Positions 30,981 through 40,912 of a DNA stretch of 60,000 bases are shown here, one piece after another. The stretch is taken from NCBI RefSeq assembly GCF_017916325.1, contig NC_090167.1:1012501-1072500 (forward strand), given 5' to 3'. Made by a program: the position numbers and the translations under genes. The notes beneath the pieces are model-generated. The model was not told where the DNA came from and did no database searches. It saw only the letters and a program-made list of their open reading frames with translations. Position 1 is the first letter of the stretch. Each line of letters opens with the position of its first letter. The DNA comes from Leishmania martiniquensis (Eukaryota > Euglenozoa > Kinetoplastea > Trypanosomatida > Trypanosomatidae).

Positions 30981-31671
30981 TGGCGGCGGCGACCTGCTGT
31001 GTGAGGCGGCAGAGTAAAGCAGCAGTGAGGAGAGGGGTGTCGAGTAAGAGGTGGGGAGAGCAGGGGTGGTGGTGCGTCGCGTGCGCGCGGCGGGCTTCCG
31101 CGTTCCTGCGCACGGCGTCCATTTCGTCGTGGGGGGAGGGGCGAGAGGCCACGGGGACGACGGAGAGGTGGGGCACACACAAGTGAGGCGCGCAGCACGC
31201 ATGCAAGGGGGCGAGGGGGCGGTGCGCTGCATACTGTGTAAGTGTAGGGCTAAAGAGCAAGGCTATCAGGAGGGAGTGCAACGTTAGCACTCGACCAGCG
31301 CAGCTAGACGCAGAGAGACGGTGCGCGAGAAACACCGAAAAGCGGCATCGCAGTCCACGAGCAGCCCCGCCCCCATCGCGCTCATGCGGGAGAGCCGTGT
31401 GCGCCGACACTTCCTTGCACAGAAGAAAGAGAGCGGCCGGACGAAGCAGCAGGCAGCGTCACATGGGGAGGAGGGGCGAGCGGCACAGCAGCTACAGGTG
31501 TGGCTTTATGGCCTCCACGTCTTCACCGCCTCGGCCTCTGCTCGCTTTCTAGCAGAACTCGAACGGCGGCGCCACGCGGTGGTCCATGGCAAACGTCTGC
31601 GCGTCCGCCTGGGCAGACAGCCGCAGAAGACGCTCCGCCAATTCTTCGCATCCCTCACTGACAGACCTCCG
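30948..31671 (-). repeat. 724-bp perfect direct repeat, left copy
   Basis: Every base matches 40189-40912 when the two blocks are aligned with an offset of 9241; identity stops abruptly at both ends. Same orientation. Content in sense direction: the last 41 codons of the 256-aa serine-rich gene, the whole intergenic splice region, and the first 11 codons of the methyltransferase gene. Neither gene continues outside this copy, so it is the derived one. Confidence 0.95.
31549..31671 (-). pseudogene. 3' fragment of the 256-aa serine-rich gene (left repeat copy)
   Basis: The last 41 codons of the gene at 40790-41560 are duplicated here without change, ending at the same stop (31549). At the repeat edge the reading frame meets an in-frame TAG straddling 31671 and the adjoining unique sequence, so no longer product can be made. 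It is a 3' gene fragment, not an expressed gene. Confidence 0.75.
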
Positions 31672-34128
31672 CTAGCTCGTGCAGAAAGGGAAATTCGATT
31701 TCGGCTCGGGCACGCGCCCCCTTGAGGTCCTGCGTGCGGCAAGGAAGCCGCCGGCGCTCAGCTCTGGCATTCGCTGGTTGGCCGGGGTCACTGCGGCCGC
31801 CGCACAGCTTGTCTTGGAGAGGACGGGAATAGTGAATGGGACGCATCAGAGATGCTCTGGGCCTGCGCCGCCGCTCCCGCCACGCCTGCCTCGGCAAGCT
31901 GCAGTATGTAGGGCGCTTGCATGGCTACAGTCGCCCACAAAGCGGACGGTTGATCGGCCGGAAGGCCCACGGGAAGGATAGGAAGACTTTCTAGCCTGTC
32001 GGCCTATGGCACGACCGCATCAGCGTGCCAAAAGGCCCGCCGGCGAGGGACTCAGTTCACGTAACTCCGCTGTCATCAGCAGCATCGGAAGGCCTTGGAG
32101 AGACTCTCAGAGCCTCCAAAAGGGGAGAAGCAGCCAAAGCTCTTGCAGCGGCCGCAGAGGTGGCAGAAGACGTTGGTCATAGTAAAGCCCGCACCACCCC
32201 TTGCCCTGCCGTGGGCGGCTTGGCGCTAAGGCGGCGAAGTCTTCAGTACACCAGTTGCCTGGTGTCGTTGACATATCCGCTGAATGGGTGACGAAAATGA
32301 TGAGCCGTGGTAGCGCCGTGAGCTCAATCAGCGGCTTGCAGGAAGCTGCGACCGTCGTTGCTGAGCGACCACCCGCACGCACGTCGCGATGGACCTCCCA
32401 TTGAAGAGGGTAGGGGGGATTACCGAACATCGACGCCATGGCAGTCGGTGCGCTGTCTCGGCAAAAGATCCATCGTTCCCCCCTTCCCCCAAAGCTTGGC
32501 GCTGTAACAGCGATACACGCACAATGCGCCGACTGTGTGTGCACCCGACACCTCATTACCGTCCGTGCTGAATCCAGAAGATGACACACTCAGCCTCGCA
32601 CCAACACTGGCCTGCACGAAAGCTCAAGTGCAGAGAGGGTGCCGCGCAGAATCGACTGCCGTGCGCAGCGTTTGGCGCCCGTCTGAGCCAGCCGGGCGCC
32701 ATCGTTCAGGCAGGATGCTCAGCGCGTGCGTGGAGTAGGTTTCCCGTTAACGCATCAGGACAGAAGCAGGAGCCAGTGCCAGGAGTAACAGTGACGCTAC
32801 CGGCGGTAGCAGGGAAAGCGATGATGCACACGCGCACTACGTCCGTCGCCGCGAGACGCCTTCAGCTAGTTTTCGAAAGTAAGTCAAGACGCACACACAA
32901 GCAGTCGCTTGTGTGCGCTGTGAGCTGTACTGATTTCGATACTCGCCGTACCGCCGGCAGGGGAGAGACAGCTGTGCCCGCCTCTGCGTGTTTGAGTTAG
33001 CGTTCAGGTGTGTGTGTGTGTGGGTGTGGGTGTGTGCCTGCAGCCCTCCGCCTCCCTGATGAGGGTGAGGAGGGTCGAGTATGTGCCAAGCGGTGAGTGT
33101 GTCGTTGGGTGAAGTGAGGCCATTGGGGAGAAAGAGAGTGACGCTAAGGAGGAGCTCAGCCGGTGCTGCTCGAGCTGAACGCAGCTCCCAAGCGCCTCGC
33201 TGTGCCGTCGCCCATCGCCTTACGTGGTCCTGCTGTCACTTCCATAGCCGCCGTTTCGACTCCTCAGACACTCGTCATGATCGGCGCGAAGTGCCCTTTT
33301 TTTTTTTGCTTTCTTAGTAGAGGTGCCGGAGAGTCCGTCGTGAGCCGTCGGAAAGTGCAAAGGCGCGCGCACACACACCTGTGCTGGGGTGTGGGAGGCG
33401 ATTCCCCCCACCCCACCCCATCCCCTCTCTCCCTCACATATGTCCGCAGCCCAACACCGGTATCGCGCATGCAGAGGGAGAGAGGGAGGCGGCCTCGATG
33501 ACGATCCCGTCAGGGGACTCCCATCGTCCTCGTCCATGAAATTGTTAGCGTTACGGTGCTGCACTCATTCTTCTTTCTGATTTAGTGCGTCAGCAGACTT
33601 ACCCGCATCTTTTGGCACGCGCCGCCCATTTCGCGTCAATACTCTGCCTCGTATATGTCCTACTCGGGATGCTCATGTGGAAGAAAGAGGAGGAGGAGAC
33701 CCACAGTCCCCCCCTCTCCCTCCCCCTCTCCCTGCCTCTCAGTGTTCCTATCTGTCGGTGTGTGTGTGTGTGTATGCGCGTGTGCCGCCTCTTTCGTCGA
33801 GTGTGGTCGGGCGAGTGAAAGCGCCAACGAGGAGGTCAAGAGAGCGACGGCACACACATGCACACACACGGAGAGAGAGGGGGGCACGCATGAGCGCCAA
33901 AGGAGGGCCACAACTGTGTTTGGGCCCGTGCAGAAACAGCCGGCCACCGCGGCTGGGCACGGTCGTGCACAAAAGTTAGCGCGGAGCGTGTGTCGCTTTA
34001 CGTGCGTGCGTCTCGAAAGCGATCGTCGCTGGATTTAACTCAGAACAACTGGCAGCTTTCCAAGTGGCCACCATTTACCGTCATCGCCCACATAGATGGC
34101 CGCCAACGCCCTCTCCTGGTTGAACCTC
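31672..34128. other. Intergenic region with a complex block and microsatellites
   Basis: No intact gene. From about 31672 to 33000 the sequence is complex, lacks the purine and dinucleotide tracts usual in these spacers, and has only short frames (longest on the minus strand about 160 codons at 32107-32589); it could be a decayed gene or retroposon. From 33.0 kb on, normal spacer texture returns: GT tracts at about 33009-33038 and 33757-33775, and a T-run at about 33297-33308. The part nearest 34128 is the 3' UTR of the methyltransferase gene. Confidence 0.5.
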
Positions 34129-37100
34129 TCATGCGCAGGTGCGCGGCTTCGTCATCAAGTGCTGCCGAGTGTACTCGTACATGGTGATGGCACCCGTTAC
34201 GTGCACGTTCAGCGAGCGGATGAGTCCATACTGCGGAATCTCGACGCACACGTCGAGCAGCGGGATGAGCGGGGCGGGCACACCCTGGCCCTCCGCACCA
34301 AGCACCACTGCGCATCGCTTCGGGAAGCTGAAATGCTCCATGGGCACACTCGCCGCCGTCTGCTCGATGCCGATTATCGTGTAGCCGCGACGCCGAAGTC
34401 CCTCGAGATAGCAAGGCAGATCTCTCGGCATGACTTCCTCCCACGGAATCCAAAGCTCGGCGCTGCGCGCTGCCGCCACAAAGTGAGGATGCTCAAAGAC
34501 TTTTTTCTCGGGCACCACGATCGACTCAACGGCGAAGATTTCGCCGCAGCGGCACAAGCCCGCAATGTTCACCGGATTCTCCAGCAGCGAGCTGACAACG
34601 ACGATGGGCTGCTTCTGCGTGCGCAGCGCACGTGGGTGAAGCTCGTTGTACACCTCACTCGTCCACCATGACGACACCTTTTTCTGTACATCTGCCGCGG
34701 CTGCATCCACATTGCCTCCCTCCTTGCCAGCGGTGACTCCAGCGGACCTCGCAGCAGCGGTAGCGGCGGTTGCCTCCAGCATCGAATCGCGTGTCAGCAG
34801 CTCCGTCGCCTCCTGCGTGTAGTCGACGTAGTAGTCCGACGGTGTGCTTGTGTGAGGAATGCCGCGAAAGCTTTCCATGACGGACACCAGATCCTGCACT
34901 CTCAAGCTAGCACACCAGTCATGCACGCGGAGCAGCTCCATGGGGTAGAGAGCACCGATCATGCAGCAAATTTCTGTCTCCACGAAGCGTATCCGCTCGA
35001 AGGCGGCAGCCGGCAGCACCTCCGCCAGTACCGTGTTCGCCTCCTTGCGCTGGACGCAAAAGAGGCTGCGAGGGCTGCTGGCTTCTTCTGTATCAAAGAA
35101 GAGCATGTGCTGGTGCTTCGCACGGAGCTTGACGTGCTCCGGGGCATGTTGCACATAGTCGTAGAGAGCCGCCACGGCAGGCGAGAGAGGGCGCCCTTGG
35201 GCGAGACGGCGCTGGCAGAGGAGGAAGAGACCGATATGGCTGATAATGCGTAGGAGGTGCTGGTTCGAAGTGCTCTGCTGCAGAATGCGTGGGAAGAGCG
35301 ACACAAAGATGCCGGAGGCCAGCGCCTCGTCACCTGCCGACTCGGTCGCAGACTCATGGGCACCGCCGACTTCCTCTTGCCGCAGAAGCAAGTGGCAAGC
35401 AATAAGGATGTAGCTGCCGCACACCTGAGGACGAAGGCTATAGCTGCCAAGGGCCTCGCTGACGATGGTATACAAGGAAGGTCGCTGCTCCACGAGCCGA
35501 ATTGCATAGAGCTCCATCAGTCGCCGGACGCTTCCCATGTTGTTTACAGTCAAGCAGTGGAACACGAGGAGGCGAAACGCCTCTTCCACTTGGGCAAGCG
35601 GCACGCGCTTCTCGTCAGCCAAGCAGGGCAGCAACGCGCACAGGAGCTGCCACAGACGCATGCGGGTGCGATGCGTTCGTGAGTTGGGCATGCATGGCTC
35701 GTGCGTTACGACCGGGTGGCAGGTATTCATGCGTAGCAGCTCCATTGAGAGCGGCACCGCACGACCCGCGACGTCCTCGTGACAGCACCATAGCAACGTC
35801 GCCACGGCCATGGCGCGACCCACGGCAGACATGCAAGCGGTAGGGGGGTAGCACAGGCGCAGCGCATCCGGCCATGTGTGCAGCAGAGGCTCAGTGACAG
35901 CCACCGTTGACTCGTTCTCCTCCTCGTCGCGGTTTGTATTGAAGAGAACGGCAGCGTAGAGCACCACCTCGAACAATACGGGCCAGTTGTGGGCGGGGTC
36001 GTGCAGGATTTGCAGCGAGGCCGTCATCGCGGCGAAGTAGACATCTCGGTCCGCCGCCTGCGCATCCTTGCCCTCCCCCTCGAGGACTCGCAACAGGATC
36101 TCTTTCACGTAGTTGGGGTGGTGAGGCATAACGTAATGCAGCACCGTGAAGGCGAGGGCAGCGAGCCGCGTGTACTGGCGCGCCCCGACCTCTCGCATAT
36201 GCTCCCACATACCGTCCGCGATCGCAACGTAATCTACCACCTCCGGTTCATTCGAGGAGGCTACCCAGAGCAATACGTCGTACACGCTGGCAAGGTTTGT
36301 GGTCCAGCACTCGCTGAGCTGGCCGAGCGCGTAATCCTGAACGCGCGCTACAAGGCCAGATGTCCGCATGGAAGCTGAGGCCCCGGCGCTGGTGGGCGCA
36401 TGCTCAGACGCAGTCCAGCATAGAAGAAGGACGTACAGTGCGTTGCACACGTAGCGGCCCCGCTGGCTGAGCAGCATAGGCCACGGCAAGTTTGACAACG
36501 CAGTGGGTACCGCACTTGATGGAGCGAGCTGCGCTGGAAATGCCATGAGCTGATTGATGTACTCTTCTAGCACCTCGCGTGGTAGTAGCATGGCGATGGG
36601 GCAGCGGGAGCTGGCGGCGGCGGAGAATCGAGGGGCCTCCCGGCACGTTGGAAGAGCGGTCGTCAACAGCAAACGTCCCTGCACCGCCGCCTCAAGGCCT
36701 CCGTTGGGCTGCAACTGCGGCGTGGTGATCTCCTCGTGCTTCACAGAGAGATACCCGCATAGCTCACTCTGAAGTAGGCGAGCTGCGTTTCGGTTAATGA
36801 CCAGCAACGCCGCCAGTCGCTTCCGCCTCGCCTCCTCGCCACGGGTGGTATTGGCACCAGTAGCAGAGGCGGCCTCGTATGAGACGGCACACTCTTGGAG
36901 GAGACGCATCAGCTCCTGTACGTGCTGAGGGGCGTGCAGCACCTCTGCAGCAGCAGCGGCAGCGGCAGCTGATGCGCGTGTAACCGAGTCGCAGGCGATC
37001 GAATTAAGACAACTTACAGCAGCAGCCAGCACATCGAAATTTTCGGTGTTCATGAGCGCCCAAGCTGAATCAGATTGGTCGTATGCCTCACCATCAAACA

Positions 37101-40100
37101 GCACGCGGTCGGCGTGCTCACGCCGCCGCGTCTCTGTAGCGTCGTGGACGCTGCGCAGGCCTGCCTGCAAAGCCGCCATAATGTGCCTGTGTATGGCAGA
37201 CGCCATCGACTGCAATGTCGTGCTCACTGGCCACAGCTGTGCGCACACCGCACCGCCGACACTGTGATAAAACTCCACCAGGCACGCCGCGGTCGTCACC
37301 ACGTGCGAGGCGGTGCAATAGGCACGCGCCTGCAGTGAGGCAATGGTGGTGGCAATACGGCCACCAATCGCTCGCACGAGCTCGGAGTGGCGACCGCATC
37401 CGGTGCGAGTGAGAGCGCCAAACAGAAAAAATGTCTCCTTCGCTGCCGCGATGCCCACCACCTCACGCGTGCCACCTTCTGAAGGTGCCCGCAAGAGCGC
37501 CTCCACCCGGCAGAGCAGTCCATCCACATCCAGCAGCGACTCCACGAGTGAAGGCGCCCCCTCGGCCCACCGTTTCCGCCGAGCCTGCGACTGCTGCTGC
37601 TGCGCGCTGAACTGCACAAGCCACTGCTGAAGAAAGCGCTCCTCCACAGACGCGCCGACGAGGCCGTACCGCCCACACGCGTCCATGCTTGCTATGCTGT
37701 GGCCTCCCGACTCGCCAAGTGGCCCACATAGGCAGTACAGGCGCCAGAAAGGCGAGTTAAGCCGACAGCGACGCGGGGATTCCGTCGCAGCTGCGAACGT
37801 TGTGAGCGCGGCGAAAAAGATGACTGTCACGCGCACATCCAGCCAAAACGGCGTGTTCTGCACAGCGTCATGCATAAAAAGGTGCAACCGCTCCACTACC
37901 CCTCTAGCGAGTAGGACAGGCTCCGCATCGATGCCGTCGTTCAGAAAAACACGCGCAATAGCGAGCAGCGCACGCGCCAGCACGCACACGGTGAAGCGTG
38001 GCGGCTTTGTGATGGCCGTGTCCAGCATGCGCTGCAGAGCATCGATACGACCCGTCACGGCGTCGTTGTCGCTGGAAGACCAGCGGTGACTGAAGACGGA
38101 CGCATAGAAGCCCTCCACCTCCTGTGCAAGCGGTTCCACAGCTGGTACCGCCTTCACCTCTGTCCCCTCGAACGCCTTGGTGTCTAAAAAAGAGGCTGTG
38201 ATGGGGACACGATCGATGTCCGCGCACAGTCGCGGGTCCGACGCGCTCTGGAAGGCGTACTGGAAGAGGAAGCTTGAGGAGAACGACCGCAGTACGCGCG
38301 GCGGCAGCGCCCACAAGCGGCGCAGGCCCACCTTGCGCACCCCGAGGTTTGGGTGCAAGAGAAACTTGAGCAGCAGCACCTCGATCCACCATGGATGCAG
38401 TGCCGCATCGCTCCTGCCACTTGTCGATGCCGCGGCACTCTCACGATGGCTATCTAGCTGAGCGACGAGGGTGTCCAGGCGCGCCATGACGGGCTCGATG
38501 ATGTGCCAGCCGTACTCGTTGAGCGACTCCAGCACCAAGAAAAAGTTTTCCCAAGCAACCGCGCTGAGCGACTCGCCACTTGAAGCAGCTGCGCTGCCTT
38601 CACCCCCGCCAGTGGCACAGTCGCTGCTGCTGGTGGTCGTGCACCAATGAAAGAGAGGGTGGAACTCAATGATGGAGGGCAGGACCGTAGACGGCGCGCC
38701 GAGACTCGCCCCCGCCTGCTGCTGCTTCCACTGCTCTCGCTGCTGCTGCTGCTGCTGCGTCACGTGAACGATGCGCTTTAGAAGATACACCACGCGAAGC
38801 TGCATGTTTGCGCGGTGGCCGGCATCAATCTCCAGGGCCGTAAGACTGCGACGCAGCGCGCTGCTCAGCACCGCCCAGAGAAACTTTGAGAAGCGGAAGT
38901 CCGTGCGCGGATCGAGGGAGAGCTGCCGAAAGAGGAAGTCAAACAACGCGGCGATTAGCAGCACGATTTCGTCGCAGTTGTCCGCATGAAGCAGCAGCTC
39001 TGCATCCTCAGCAGTTGCACCTAATGCAGGTTGTGGGGAGGCCGGCGAGATGGTCAGCGCCGGCGACAGCGCACCTGGGTGGTTCGCGAGGGTGCGCAGA
39101 AGATTCTGCACGACAGGCGCATGCTGCTCCAGCCCTTTGCTCCCGCCGACCAGGAGCAGGGGAATTATCACCCGCTGGCAAATTGACGCAACGGGTAACG
39201 TGCGCCGATGCCTCCTCCCCTGATTTCCAGGGGTGGCGGGTGCATGGGTGTCCTTTGCAGTGCCCGCCCCGGCCACGGTGGCACCGAGAGAAAACAGGCA
39301 GCATTGCAGGATGTCCACCTTCAGCTCTGCGAGCCTCTCGGCAGAGGGGAAAGGGTAGCAAGAAGGAATGGCGATGCAGCTAGACAGTGGAGCCTCCAGA
39401 TTGCATGCGCTTGCGTGGAGCGCAGGAGCGTGAGCGCCAGCGCCGTTCACTGCAGGCCGCTGCGTCGACAAGCTCGCGCGCTTCCCAATTGGTCCCTCCT
39501 CCCTCGAAGCCACATCCTTATGAACTGATGAGCTCTTCATAACCGACCCGCCAGTTGTCGTGCGCTCCTCCAGGGTAGCGCCGCGCAGCTGGAACGGCGT
39601 GCACGCCACCATAAGCGATGAAATATGACCGAACAGCTCCGTGGCTGTGTACACGCTGAGACCGTCTTCGCGCCCTGTCTCCAAGGCCTCGCACGCAGCG
39701 CGCAGCACCTGCTCGCAGCAGTGCATCGGCAGCAAGCACAACTGTGCGGCAGTGTAACAGGCCGCCATGCGCGCCTCCAAACAGAAAGGCGGACGCGCGC
39801 TCAGTAACTGCACCACGCTGGCCTGCCAACGCTCGCCGACGTGATCAATCCACTCACGTCCCCCACTGCCCGCATCAAAGTCAGATCTGTGTGTGTGAGC
39901 ATAGCCAAAAAGTGCTCCGGAGGCGGTGATGAGGGCTGCCGCATACTCGGGAGAAACGGACTCGTCCGACATACCCTCCTCCTCGCCAGGCGCTGAAGAC
40001 AAGCGCGCAGAACTGAGACAGCTACCACCCTGCAAGAGGGCTGCCCACTGGCGCGTCATCATGTCCTCTAGGTGCTGCTGAAGGTCCCCAGAGCAAAACG

Positions 40101-40221
40101 CGACTGACAAGTCGCAAGCAATCAGAAAGAGACGCGACACCCACTCACCGATGTCCTCAAAATGGCTAGTGCCTCCTTCATTGTGTCGCGCGGCAAGCCG
40201 GTGAACCAGGGAAGTGAACAT
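34129..40221 (-). CDS. Trm3/TARBP1-type tRNA (guanosine-18)-2'-O-methyltransferase
   Basis: A 2030-aa protein. The C-terminal about 165 residues are a SPOUT/SpoU methyltransferase domain: motif 1 NPVNIAGLCR (about 1882-1891), motif 2 VVLGAEGQGV (about 1972-1981), motif 3 with IPQYGLIRSLNVHV (about 1995-2008). These match human TARBP1 and yeast Trm3 closely, for example GYTIIGIEQTA and DVCVEIPQ. Trm3/TARBP1 methylate the ribose of G18 in tRNA D-loops using S-adenosylmethionine. The long N-terminal part is alpha-helical, as in Trm3, but the protein is larger than TARBP1 (about 1620 aa). A poly-Gln stretch is coded near 38690-38757. The frame is open to 40473; I choose the Met at 40221 because a good trans-splice acceptor (CAG at about 40235-40238) lies 13-17 bases before it. 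The start codon lies inside the right repeat copy. Confidence 0.88.
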   Translation of the reverse strand: MFTSLVHRLAARHNEGGTSHFEDIGEWVSRLFLIACDLSVAFCSGDLQQHLEDMMTRQWAALLQGGSCLSSARLSSAPGEEEGMSDESVSPEYAAALITASGALFGYAHTHRSDFDAGSGGREWIDHVGERWQASVVQLLSARPPFCLEARMAACYTAAQLCLLPMHCCEQVLRAACEALETGREDGLSVYTATELFGHISSLMVACTPFQLRGATLEERTTTGGSVMKSSSVHKDVASREEGPIGKRASLSTQRPAVNGAGAHAPALHASACNLEAPLSSCIAIPSCYPFPSAERLAELKVDILQCCLFSLGATVAGAGTAKDTHAPATPGNQGRRHRRTLPVASICQRVIIPLLLVGGSKGLEQHAPVVQNLLRTLANHPGALSPALTISPASPQPALGATAEDAELLLHADNCDEIVLLIAALFDFLFRQLSLDPRTDFRFSKFLWAVLSSALRRSLTALEIDAGHRANMQLRVVYLLKRIVHVTQQQQQQREQWKQQQAGASLGAPSTVLPSIIEFHPLFHWCTTTSSSDCATGGGEGSAAASSGESLSAVAWENFFLVLESLNEYGWHIIEPVMARLDTLVAQLDSHRESAAASTSGRSDAALHPWWIEVLLLKFLLHPNLGVRKVGLRRLWALPPRVLRSFSSSFLFQYAFQSASDPRLCADIDRVPITASFLDTKAFEGTEVKAVPAVEPLAQEVEGFYASVFSHRWSSSDNDAVTGRIDALQRMLDTAITKPPRFTVCVLARALLAIARVFLNDGIDAEPVLLARGVVERLHLFMHDAVQNTPFWLDVRVTVIFFAALTTFAAATESPRRCRLNSPFWRLYCLCGPLGESGGHSIASMDACGRYGLVGASVEERFLQQWLVQFSAQQQQSQARRKRWAEGAPSLVESLLDVDGLLCRVEALLRAPSEGGTREVVGIAAAKETFFLFGALTRTGCGRHSELVRAIGGRIATTIASLQARAYCTASHVVTTAACLVEFYHSVGGAVCAQLWPVSTTLQSMASAIHRHIMAALQAGLRSVHDATETRRREHADRVLFDGEAYDQSDSAWALMNTENFDVLAAAVSCLNSIACDSVTRASAAAAAAAAEVLHAPQHVQELMRLLQECAVSYEAASATGANTTRGEEARRKRLAALLVINRNAARLLQSELCGYLSVKHEEITTPQLQPNGGLEAAVQGRLLLTTALPTCREAPRFSAAASSRCPIAMLLPREVLEEYINQLMAFPAQLAPSSAVPTALSNLPWPMLLSQRGRYVCNALYVLLLCWTASEHAPTSAGASASMRTSGLVARVQDYALGQLSECWTTNLASVYDVLLWVASSNEPEVVDYVAIADGMWEHMREVGARQYTRLAALAFTVLHYVMPHHPNYVKEILLRVLEGEGKDAQAADRDVYFAAMTASLQILHDPAHNWPVLFEVVLYAAVLFNTNRDEEENESTVAVTEPLLHTWPDALRLCYPPTACMSAVGRAMAVATLLWCCHEDVAGRAVPLSMELLRMNTCHPVVTHEPCMPNSRTHRTRMRLWQLLCALLPCLADEKRVPLAQVEEAFRLLVFHCLTVNNMGSVRRLMELYAIRLVEQRPSLYTIVSEALGSYSLRPQVCGSYILIACHLLLRQEEVGGAHESATESAGDEALASGIFVSLFPRILQQSTSNQHLLRIISHIGLFLLCQRRLAQGRPLSPAVAALYDYVQHAPEHVKLRAKHQHMLFFDTEEASSPRSLFCVQRKEANTVLAEVLPAAAFERIRFVETEICCMIGALYPMELLRVHDWCASLRVQDLVSVMESFRGIPHTSTPSDYYVDYTQEATELLTRDSMLEATAATAAARSAGVTAGKEGGNVDAAAADVQKKVSSWWTSEVYNELHPRALRTQKQPIVVVSSLLENPVNIAGLCRCGEIFAVESIVVPEKKVFEHPHFVAAARSAELWIPWEEVMPRDLPCYLEGLRRRGYTIIGIEQTAASVPMEHFSFPKRCAVVLGAEGQGVPAPLIPLLDVCVEIPQYGLIRSLNVHVTGAITMYEYTRQHLMTKPRTCA

Positions 40222-40912
40222 TGGCGGCGGCGACCTGCTGTGTGAGGCGGCAGAGTAAAGCAGCAGTGAGGAGAGGGGTGTCGAGTAAGAGGTGGGGAGA
40301 GCAGGGGTGGTGGTGCGTCGCGTGCGCGCGGCGGGCTTCCGCGTTCCTGCGCACGGCGTCCATTTCGTCGTGGGGGGAGGGGCGAGAGGCCACGGGGACG
40401 ACGGAGAGGTGGGGCACACACAAGTGAGGCGCGCAGCACGCATGCAAGGGGGCGAGGGGGCGGTGCGCTGCATACTGTGTAAGTGTAGGGCTAAAGAGCA
40501 AGGCTATCAGGAGGGAGTGCAACGTTAGCACTCGACCAGCGCAGCTAGACGCAGAGAGACGGTGCGCGAGAAACACCGAAAAGCGGCATCGCAGTCCACG
40601 AGCAGCCCCGCCCCCATCGCGCTCATGCGGGAGAGCCGTGTGCGCCGACACTTCCTTGCACAGAAGAAAGAGAGCGGCCGGACGAAGCAGCAGGCAGCGT
40701 CACATGGGGAGGAGGGGCGAGCGGCACAGCAGCTACAGGTGTGGCTTTATGGCCTCCACGTCTTCACCGCCTCGGCCTCTGCTCGCTTTCTAGCAGAACT
40801 CGAACGGCGGCGCCACGCGGTGGTCCATGGCAAACGTCTGCGCGTCCGCCTGGGCAGACAGCCGCAGAAGACGCTCCGCCAATTCTTCGCATCCCTCACT
40901 GACAGACCTCCG
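40189..40912 (-). repeat. 724-bp perfect direct repeat, right copy
   Basis: Identical to 30948-31671. Here the repeat is continuous with intact genes at both ends: at its left it enters the methyltransferase coding sequence, at its right the serine-rich 256-aa gene. This is therefore the parental junction. The intergenic part (40222-40789) has sense-strand pyrimidine stretches at about 40262-40310 and no other gene. Confidence 0.95.
40235..40239 (-). promoter_or_regulatory. Candidate spliced-leader acceptor of the methyltransferase gene
   Basis: On the minus strand CACACAGCAG gives two AG dinucleotides here, preceded by a pyrimidine-rich stretch (about 40262-40310) and followed by no other ATG before the Met at 40221. 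The resulting 5' UTR would be only about 13-17 bases before addition of the spliced leader. The same site is duplicated at 30994-30998. Confidence 0.45.

Noticed and set aside
32107..32589. 160-codon minus-strand ORF as a possible small gene
   Set aside because: Composition is less repetitive than other spacer ORFs, but there is no recognisable domain and no clear splice signal; kept only as part of the complex island finding.
40222..40473. 84-residue N-terminal extension of the methyltransferase
   Set aside because: Pro/Thr/Ser/Arg-rich leader lying in the intergenic part of the repeat; a splice acceptor close to the internal Met argues against it.
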